A DNA stretch of 64,000 nt, from assembly GCA_000226015.1 (NCBI GenBank), contig JH153106.1, positions 196,862 through 260,861 on the forward strand. The letters run 5' to 3'. Each line of letters starts with the position of its first letter. The first letter of the stretch is position 1. The position numbers were made by a program, and so were the translations under genes. Shown piece by piece: positions 56,901 to 64,000 of the stretch. Source of the stretch: Mnemiopsis leidyi. Lineage: Eukaryota; Ctenophora; Tentaculata; Lobata; Bolinopsidae. Below the pieces are notes generated by a model that was not told the DNA's origin, ran no database searches, and saw only the letters and a program-made list of their open reading frames with translations.

Positions 56901-59900
56901 ACTGGGTTGATGAATGCCGGTATGCAGGTATGCAGGTATGCTGCATGTATGCAGCATACCATGTATTCCTTATCTTGTAATATAGCGATCCTGTCTCAGT
57001 AACTTTAACAAATTTGTCAAACCTTAGCTATAAGGCTGAGAAATTACAAAGATAGTAGGTGCACTCTGTATCAAGGTCGGTGTCTGTGTTTAGCAGTCAA
57101 AAGTAAATAGTAATTTTGGGGCGACATCAGGTCGACTCAAGGACAGGTTTAGCATTGCTTAGACTTCTAATTTGAACCTTAGAGTTCTAACTTAAGAGTT
57201 CTAACTTTAGAGTTCTAACTTTAGAGTCACGTGAACTCTAAGCAAAATCAGATAGTTTATTGAAGTATCTATTGTTTTCCAAACAACTGAAAGCCCAAGT
57301 TTTCTCACCCATGATAAGAGCCGGGATCTCAGCAGGGTTTGTCGGTTCTACAGCTACTCTGAGTACCGGTGTTTGCCAATGTGACATCCCGTGAAATGGT
57401 GGACAGTACAGGGTGTCGGAGATTGTGGCGCTCTTCTGGATCAGATCTTGTAGTCCACCTATACCGCATATGTTACCTGGATCGGGGCCAGGTTAGAACC
57501 GGATTTGAAAATAGTTTGAATATTTTTGTGACAGAGTCGGTAAACTTACAGCTTTACAATAAGATCATCACAATTAAACAGTATGCTATAACAACGAACA
57601 GAAAGTTGTTTTACAGTCGTGGTATTTCTTAAAACGATACAAATCGGCAAAAAAACGGAGTTTCTAACCAGCAGCAACAGAGGGGACAACCTCCAAGTCT
57701 CCGCCCATCAATAAGTACACAGGACCAAGCGCAACTCTGCCTACGTGCACGTTGACGCCGTGCGTAGAGCGCTCCTGCGCTGCTATCGTGCGCGGGTCAT
57801 GTCTCGGTCCTAACACGTATACCTGGGGAGACCATCTTTATTAACCGATGAAAGGATTATATCATTAAGGACAGTGGTCGTACAAGTTATCATGTAAAGG
57901 TGAGAGAAACAACAGCGAGGAAGTAAATTCTCAATACTAAAAGAAGAAACTAGAAAATACCTGTTTTCCAGGCTCTATCCTGCCACTATAGATTCTACAA
58001 AACGCAATAAACTGTTCCTTCTCTGTTTCTTTTTCTTCCTCTACCGTATCTTCGCGCGGTCCCAGCTCTGAAAGGACATGATATCAGGTTAAGTAGATCA
58101 AGTAAAAAACTAGTATAACAAGCACACTACGTGTCAATAAAACCAGCATATTGTAGGGAAACCAGCATGAATGAGAGAATACCACGGGAACAGTGACAAG
58201 AATAAGCGTTAAAATGAGGCGTAAATGCCAAAGAAGGTACAAATTACAAAAACTACACGTTTTATTTCAAAGTATACCGATTGTCTCTGGATTGAAGTTG
58301 ACTGTAAGTTTTTGTTGGTTCCGAATCCTGGCGGCGTCACGCCGTCGTTCAATCTCGTCATCTGTTAGGGGTCTGGGAAACAGGAAATCAGATGTCTTGT
58401 ACAATATTGCCGTGTGTAATAAAATAAAACCTAAAATTTCCAGCTCGCAGTTTAGCTTAGAAAAAGTTACCGTGCGATCTTTCAGTGGCATAACGTTGTA
58501 AAATCTAAGAGTACAGTGTATACTTAGTTAATATAAATTAAAATAAGTATTTATAAAGGAAATTTAAGATCTTTACCTGTGTTTATTGATGGATATTGCT
58601 CCAGGGAGGACACTAAACATCTTACTGACGTACACTATAACAGGATCGTCATCAGCCCCACTGCAGTTTCTAAACGCTGAAATAATATCATCAAAACATT
58701 TATCCTACTTAGCCCACAAATTGTTGGTAACAATGCCAGGATGGTGACCGTTTGCGCTAAACAGCAAGCTCTCGGAACATTTTCTTGAAATTTCCAAATA
58801 TCATGTCTAAAAAGCTGGGAGTTAGACAAACCGTTCTTAAGATCCTGTGTCTGTGGGGGAAGTTGCTCTATGCTCGTTACTCCGGAACACAGCAGGTTTT
58901 GTATCTTCTCCGTACTCAGCTCGTTAGGGGCCGGCAACACTTCACACGCCATGTCTGGAATTAAAGTGATTTTTATCGGCCAGCTAAGTGCTATTTTAAC
59001 ATTTCCAAAATTATATAAAATTACAAAACTTGTCCGACCTCTGCCAAGTTGTTGTAACCTCTAACAAGACTATCATATTGTATGAGACTGTTCTATTGTT
59101 ACATAAGACCTGCTATCTCATACATATTGAGCATGTTGAGTGAGCTGTGTTACGTATTAAACTCTAACAACAAACATACGCCCAAATTTGTACTTTTAAG
59201 ACCTGTATCCTTGACATGTCCTTGCTAGAATACTAGCAAGGACTTGGTCACGTGTCTTTCAACCCACGTGACCAAGGTCGTCGGGACACCTGTACTTTAC
59301 CACAACAGACATCCTACACTAGCTTTCCACTCAACGTTCCAGCGTAGATTAATTTTCTCAGTATGTGTATAAAATATTATATATTCCGCCAGAGGCTTTG
59401 CAGTGTCGCGTAATAAAAACGATGAATTATCTCATAGTACAGTGGTGTTGAAGGGTGGTGTAACGTAACATGTACAGCAGTGTACAACAGTGTACAGCAG
59501 TGTATAAGAGTGTACAACAGTGTATAACAGTGTACAGCAGTGTATAGCTAGTGTAAAACAGTGTACAACAGTGTATAGATAGTGTATAGTTAGTTAAATG
59601 TGTTGATGACAGGGCCTTGAGTACGCGCCGCCGCGTATTTCGCGTCTCATACTCTTATACACAACAGAGTGATCTCTTCTTCTTCCCTTATACTAATTGC
59701 AATCATCACATCCTTATATACTATTATCTGATGTGTATAGTGTGATGTCGCCCGAGATTCTGCTAAGCACGTTATCAGCTCGGCAGAAGTACACCCATGC
59801 TATATAGTTGTAGTGTAGTGGTATGTAGTGTAGTGTATGTAGTGGAGTGCAGTTCAACTGTTAAATTATTGACAAGCGTGCATCCTTACACTTGTCACAT

Positions 59901-62681
59901 ACTCGACTTGGCTATCAATACTGACACACTGGTAACCTTATTGTTTGTGCAAGATACTAGAAATACAAGGTCTGCTAAAGTAGCGTTATAGATGTAGCAT
60001 CCTATCAATTAGATTTCACTAAACACGAAAATAGTTATGTGGTGATCCTACGGATATTGCTGCTTGTATCATCAACAAGAATAGGTAAGAGGACAAACGA
60101 GATTCAGATTTAGTACTTTAGGATATTCATCATTAGAGAAAAGTAAAAGACTTACCCAACACAGTTGCTGCCATGGGTAACCACGCACTACACACTGCGA
60201 ACAACTGTACTCTGTAGTCTGTACTGCGTGCGTCACGCGGCGCTATCTTCAGTTTCAGAGAAGAGACTATCTGATCTATCATGGATTTGTTCCTGGTTTT
60301 AAGAAAGTAAAGGTGAAGTAACTGAACGTAATGATAATATTTTGAAGATATTGTACATGTGTCAACTAAAGAGAATCAAAGATAACTATCAGTGTGTCAT
60401 GAGCATCGTACCAAAATCAAATGTACCGTACAATATTCATTCAAGTACAGTCAAATAGGAATACCTTTGTAAAAGAACAGCTTTATAAACATTCCATAAA
60501 CTGTCTAAGATGAAGGTTACAAAAAGGGGTCTCTTCCCTTTGGCGTAGGCGCCTTTAGAAATCTGCTTAGCTTTGTTATTCAAATAATAGTCACCCCACA
60601 GTGTTTTTAGTAGAACTGACTTTCTGATCCCCATTTTCCGTTGGTACATCGTGGCGAATGTAGAAATTCTAAAACAGTTAGACTTAACATAAGTTAAGTT
60701 AGGGTAAGTATTTTGTGTATAGCTATCGAGTAACACATTGAATTGCGGACGTAATTAGACGAATTCCAGGTTAAGTTGTACAATTCTGATTTCCAAATCA
60801 GCTCGATTAACTATCACGACAATTACAACATCAGGATTGTAATTTAACATACAGGCTGACACATGGTCTACAAACTGGATCTGATCCAGGGTCCATCAAA
60901 TTGTGGTCCAGTCATCTAATTGCAGACCATTAACTCTAAACTAGACACTGAGTTTAGCTTTATCCTACCAAGCTTACCTGAATGCCCAGCCGTCGCTAGC
61001 ACTGGCAAATGCGACGTTCCCACGCTCAGGAGAAAAATAGATATTTGAATCATCATTCTCTTCAAGGTCTAATCCACTAGACCAGTCGTACAACGTGTCA
61101 CCTGCAATAAAATCGAATTTGGTTTGCAAAGCTGTGAAAATGTTTCAGGGGAAAGAGGCTGTGATTATGAAAGCAAGGAATCAGTATTTAGCAAGATAAC
61201 TTACATACTTTCTGGTTCGGTGTCGACTGGTTGTCTTGATTTCATGTACTGAAATAACAAGAAGATTGGTGAGGTAATATACTTGGCAGGACATAGTAGA
61301 TTTCACCAGATACAATACTGTACTTGACATAATACTTTATTGATGTAAATCGTTTAAAGTAACGCCACATGCTGTGACAAAGCATAACCACATTAAAACT
61401 AGCGCTTATAAATTAAATAGTGTAAACGTGACCAAATAAAAGCTGAGACCAAACCTCTTGATGTTCACGTTCCATAACAGTAGAGGAGTGTAATTCACCA
61501 ACTTTACTATTGATCTGTTCTAGCAGTCTCTGTAAATGAACATAGGCTTCGTCTGGCGAGAACTTCATCTCGGTTATAAGTCTGTCACACTTGTTTAGGA
61601 TGAGACAAGGTTTTATACACTCTGACCATGCTTGTTGCAGGACTGTTACTGTTTGTGGACACACTCCCTGGAAGGTTTGTCATAGTATTTGGTAAACTTA
61701 CTGAACTTCTTATAGTCCAGTAATTTTCGAACACATTATATGGAAAAAATGGAACCATTATTAAATGTGGTAATCATAAAAATTCGTATTGTGGAACGAT
61801 ACTTTAGTATCGTTTAGCTGACATAGTTTACACGATAACAGCACATTTATTAATCATTTGCTTACAAACTGACCTCCACAACATCAACAACAATATAAGC
61901 TCCATCGCAGAGCCGGACGGCTGTCGAAACCTCCCCACTAAAATCGACGTGCCCAGGACTGTCAATAAGATTCAGCAAATAATCCTCCCCACCTAGAAAA
62001 GACAGCAATTAGATCATCAGTACATGTAACTAAATAAATTCTGCAATGAGTCTTGATATTAGCTTGATACATTTAATATTAGTGAAGTTAGGGAGGCTGT
62101 TGAAAAATTACAGTTTTCAGTTGGTGATGGCTGGACGATAGACAAACTAAAATCTTTCAATAAACTCAGAATGTGTAGATCAGACTTCGTATTGCTAATA
62201 TCATGATATATCATATCTTCTAACACTAATTACCGTTTCTATGATGTAGTGATATAGCACTAGACTTCATAGTGATTCCTCTTGCCTTTTCTTGGTTAAG
62301 ATTGTCCAAGTATCTGAGCTGAAAATGTGAAATTATAGATCAGTAAATTCTACAAAATCGATTTAAACTGTGCATGCTTTAAAAATGTGTTTACACCCCC
62401 TTGAATATCTTATTTTACTCCGTAGATGTAAAATACAGTAAAACTCCTCAGTAATAATAAATTGCTGAAAGTATGTAAACTATATAACTTCATGAACTGA
62501 ATTTACTAAGTAGAAATTTTAGGCTTAACCATACCTTGCCAGCTAGTCTTTGTGATATGATGCCATTACTGGCAATCAAAGAATCTGCAATAGTAGTCTT
62601 CCCATGATCCACATGAGCAAGAATACAGAGATTTCTGATATTTTTAGTATTCTCTTGAAGCATTTTCAGCCTGCCTTCCAT
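47908..62681 (-). CDS. EFL1: Elongation factor-like GTPase 1 (EFL1), complete, 24 exons
   Basis: Minus-strand exons: 62535-62681, 62234-62318, 61874-61992, 61455-61667, 61209-61248, 60978-61101, 60465-60668, 60156-60292, 58832-58954, 58577-58676, 58278-58372, 57961-58067, 57669-57822, 57309-57476, 56243-56366, 52212-52302, 51820-52036, 51503-51638, 51122-51232, 49650-49741, 49190-49299, 48800-49003, 48586-48661, 47908-48020. All phases fit and give 1029 aa (human about 1120). GTPase motifs: [28 protein letters not shown] (human NKID). Other matches: [59 protein letters not shown], and the C-terminus [13 protein letters not shown]1 works with SBDS in the cytoplasm to release eIF6 from new 60S ribosomal subunits. 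The insert regions are shorter than in human. Two of its splice sites are tandemly duplicated, and its 3.9-kb intron 15 hosts gene K. Confidence 0.95.
50500..51090. repeat. AT-rich minisatellite in EFL1 intron (unit ~46 bp)
   Basis: About eleven copies of a unit such as TATAGTTGTATAGATACAGT / ATAGATACAGTATATACTAT followed by ATGCAG. The array is partly palindromic through TATACTATATGCAGTATA and ends 30 bp from the exon at 51122-51232. Confidence 0.85.
51446..51515 (-). repeat. 35-bp tandem duplication across an EFL1 splice donor
   Basis: Two perfect copies of a 35-bp unit (51446-51480, 51481-51515), with partial copies on both sides, cover the end of the exon 51503-51638. Each copy contains the donor CAACG|GTTTGT. 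The proximal donor (exon end at 51503) restores the conserved frame [12 protein letters not shown]. Extension to the distal donor passes an in-frame TGA. Confidence 0.88.
52896..55472 (+). CDS. Secreted PLAT-like / sushi / discoidin-like protein nested in EFL1 (gene K)
   Basis: Exons: 52896-52959 (signal peptide [20 protein letters not shown]), 53192 to the gap at 53528 ([57 protein letters not shown]; a PLAT/LH2-like beta-sandwich is my best guess), 54360-54555 (sushi: [39 protein letters not shown]), 54673-54792 and 55092-55472. The last two join at T|T to form a discoidin (F5/8C)-like module ([34 protein letters not shown]) plus a further beta-rich stretch. Internal junctions after the sushi exon are phase 1. 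A possible final exon at 55576-55634 ends in TGA. The gene runs antisense inside EFL1 intron 15 and shares its exon-shuffled, secreted style with genes B and C. The gap hides the end of exon 2. Confidence 0.65.
53528..53537. other. Assembly gap (10 N)
   Basis: The gap truncates the PLAT-like exon of gene K just before the Mutator-like element, so the exon end and its donor are not visible. Confidence 0.99.
53590..54285 (-). mobile_element. Mutator-like (MULE) element with transposase fragment
   Basis: The element is framed by many copies, in both orientations, of TTAGGCCAAGCGWCC (for example near 53695, 53745, 54143, 54218 and their complements CGCTTGGCCTAA). A minus-strand frame (53723-54136) encodes [15 protein letters not shown], close to the D-G-T-F-K-x-x-P block of MULE/FLYWCH-associated transposases, with upstream [20 protein letters not shown]. 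The rest of the transposase is missing, so it is non-autonomous. It inserted between the PLAT-like and sushi exons of gene K. Confidence 0.6.
54812..54972. repeat. Second copy of the MULE terminal region
   Basis: Bases 54812-54943 repeat 54154-54285 almost exactly (GACCTCGGTCGCTTGGCCTA ... CATAATTAGGC). They are followed by two more AGGCCAAGCG units ending GACCTAG. The copy begins about 20 bp after the exon 54673-54792 of gene K. It is either a solo terminus or a deletion derivative of the same element. Confidence 0.8.
56344..56403 (-). repeat. 29-bp tandem duplication across an EFL1 acceptor
   Basis: Copies 56344-56372 and 56375-56403 differ at two positions (TGATTGGTTCAGCAGCTTCA / TGATTAGTTCAGCAGCTTCA). 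On the minus strand both supply CTTCAG acceptors. The downstream one (exon start at 56366) gives GMKLLNQSD as in EFL1. The other would read MKLLN followed by TAA. Confidence 0.8.
56887..57002. repeat. Hairpin with TTACTGAGACAGG arms (EFL1 intron)
   Basis: TTACTGAGACAGG at the left and CCTGTCTCAGTAA at the right are exact reverse complements about 90 bp apart. The loop contains GTATGCAGGTATGCAGGTAT and its partial complement GCAGCATACC. Probably a small foldback insertion. Confidence 0.6.
59221..59276. repeat. Two adjacent perfect stem-loops, second with paired CACGTG boxes
   Basis: CTTGCTAG-AATA-CTAGCAAG (59221-59240) is immediately followed by CTTGGTCACGTG (59243-59254) and its complement CACGTGACCAAG (59265-59276), separated by 10 bases. 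Each arm of the second stem holds GTCACGTG, a bHLH E-box of the USF/TFEB type. It lies in an EFL1 intron. Confidence 0.8.
59465..59590. repeat. Minisatellite of GTGTACAACA units
   Basis: About twelve copies of a 10-bp unit (GTGTACAGCA, GTGTACAACA, GTGTATAACA) lie in the same EFL1 intron as the preceding stem-loops. Confidence 0.8.
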
Positions 62682-62689
62682 GATTAGCA

Positions 62690-63335
62690 AATCTATCTAT
62701 AGTATTATCATTTAAAACTTAGGCAAGTAAAATTAAATAAACTCTGTTTAAAGTGTGAACATAAATAGAAGTTCATCTGTGAGTCACTCTAAAATATAGA
62801 ATTTGAGCAAGCTTGAGTCAATGATGGTGCCCCTAAATAGGTTTTAGAAAATCAACTTAATTTAGATATACCACAACCTTTTTACCACATCGAAAAAATT
62901 TGTTTTCATGTTTCTCAAATCTGCAACCTGTCAAAACCCAGGATGTCAAGTTGGTGTCTTTTTGATCACACTACACTCGCTAGCCTCTAGGGTACCTTCG
63001 AGGTCACCAGTCCAGCCAGGGACAAGCAGTACAGGCTAGGTATGGATGGGGTAAATCCCAGATCTTTACCTTCTGAGCATCACCCCACCAAGACTGGTCC
63101 ATAGACTCTATCATACTGGACAGCCAGGTTTTACCAGTTTATCTAACTTTGATTTATGGTGTTGGTGGTCAGAAGAGAAACACACAGGTAATAATGGCTT
63201 GAAATCTTTGTTTAAAACATCATTTTAGCCTCTAATGATACTTAATCAGAAAACTATTTCTTAAAATAAGATTCAGATAACTCAAAACAGTAAGGACTTA
63301 AAAACAAAATTGGTCAAAGCAGCTGTACAAAAAAG
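62690..63335. other. 5' flank of EFL1, nothing firm recognised
   Basis: This includes the EFL1 promoter, but I see no clear TATA box or other core element. A moderately GC-rich block at about 62960-63130 (GCTAGCCTCTAGGGTACCTT onward) may be a short interspersed repeat; no tRNA-type A or B box was confirmed. Confidence 0.35.
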
Positions 63336-63339
63336 AACT

Positions 63340-64000
63340 TTAAACAAAGGTCTTTTTTTTAAGAGAGACTGGGTCTGAAAGTTAGGCCCACAAGAGGAAC
63401 ACCATATGGAGTTTAGCCTGTCTCTAGGGTGAGGGGGAAAAGGGGAGGTAGTAAGGGGAGATATGAGGGGGTCGGTAAACAGGGGAAGTGAAAAGGTTAC
63501 AAGGGAGACAGAAAGAACCTGTACCAGAAGTCAAAGATAACGAGGAGGCAGAAGCTAGAGCTAAGTTATTCCTGTGTTGTCGATGTCTTCGGGTTCGAGT
63601 AACCTTTTGGTTTTGTTTGTGTATTTGATAATGGTTGTAATGTGTATGTTATCAAAGATGTCGTTAATGGAGAGGTAGTACCCGTTGAAGTAATTTCCTC
63701 TAAGTTGAGTTGTGGCAGGGCATTGACCGAGAAAATGTGATACTGTTTCCTCTCGGTGTCCGCAAAGTGGACATTCCATGGTGTCTGATTTCTTTATGTT
63801 GAAGAGGTGTTTGTTAAGGCCACAGTGGCCTGTGATGAGTTGGACGGCCGTTCTGTAGTCTTTTCTGTTGTTGATGAGGAAGGAGTTGATGTTATTGATC
63901 GTCTTGCCTGAGTTGCGGCCAAGGATCATTTTAGTGTGTTTTGGTCCATTTTTGGTCCAGTGCTCATTGTTGAGTTGTATAACTTTGTTGTTGATATGGG
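63340..64000 (-). mobile_element. 3' part of a LINE (RNase H/zinc-knuckle tail and 3' UTR), runs off the window
   Basis: The minus-strand frame ends at 63561. It is open from the window edge (KVIQLNNEHWTKNGPKHTKM, ILGRNSGKTINNINSFLINN) through LITGHCGLNKHLFNI to CPLCGHREETVSHFLGQCP, the C..C...H....C knuckle that closes many R1/jockey-type LINE proteins. The region 63350-63560 would be its 3' UTR, with an A-run (T9 on +) near 63352-63360 as the tail. The catalytic reverse-transcriptase part lies outside the window. Confidence 0.78.

Overview
This is an AT-rich, intron-dense, repeat-rich animal genome fragment. Animal origin follows from the exon-shuffled extracellular modules (sushi, discoidin-like, WSC-like), a MARVEL/CMTM-type four-pass protein, a papain-family protease with ShKT domains, and a complete EFL1 gene. 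The transposon mix (LINE, Merlin, Mutator-like, pogo/Tigger-like) and the ShKT-tailed cathepsin would suit a marine invertebrate, perhaps a cnidarian, but the sequence does not prove this. Most genes here are invisible to simple ORF calling. I rebuilt them exon by exon from splice signals, reading phase and homology. There are three assembly gaps (15837-15846, 41499-41512, 53528-53537).

Left part (1-34 kb, all genes on +). Bases 1-3340 hold only minisatellites. Gene A (3341-9884, 14 exons, 760 aa) carries four tandem copies of a domain I cannot name plus an acidic tail. Genes B (13330 to the gap at 15837) and C (17785-22368) are tandem relatives. Both encode secreted proteins built from symmetric phase-1 exons: signal peptide, a WSC-like module, an unrecognised ~150-aa module, and in C also sushi repeats. 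They share a duplicated ~1.8-kb 5' region, and C contains decaying and fold-back-truncated exon copies. Gene D (24248-31339) has a TATA promoter, two microexons and a one-base homopolymer frame break. Gene E (32437-34209) is an intronless membrane-anchored carboxylesterase with an intact triad.

Middle (35-48 kb). On the minus strand are a five-exon MARVEL-type gene (35218-38938, with a LINE fragment in its last intron) and an intronless Artemis/DCLRE1C-like nuclease (39407-41179) with a pogo-like MITE 77 bp upstream of its ATG. A transposon graveyard follows (42-44.3 kb: broken ORF, Merlin fragment, inverted repeats). Gene H (+, 44821-47737, 117 aa) contains in its first intron a whole antisense intronless cathepsin with ShKT domains.

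Right part (47.9-64 kb). The complete 24-exon EFL1 gene (-, 47908-62681, 1029 aa) fills the region. Its largest intron hosts an antisense secreted-protein gene K (PLAT-like, sushi, discoidin-like) interrupted by Mutator-like element copies. The window ends in the 3' part of a LINE (-). EFL1 (60S ribosome maturation), the Artemis-like enzyme (DNA ends) and the cathepsin do not form a pathway. The main themes are gene nesting, local duplication and exon shuffling. The best candidates for undescribed biology are gene A's four-copy domain and the B/C/K group of shuffled secreted proteins.
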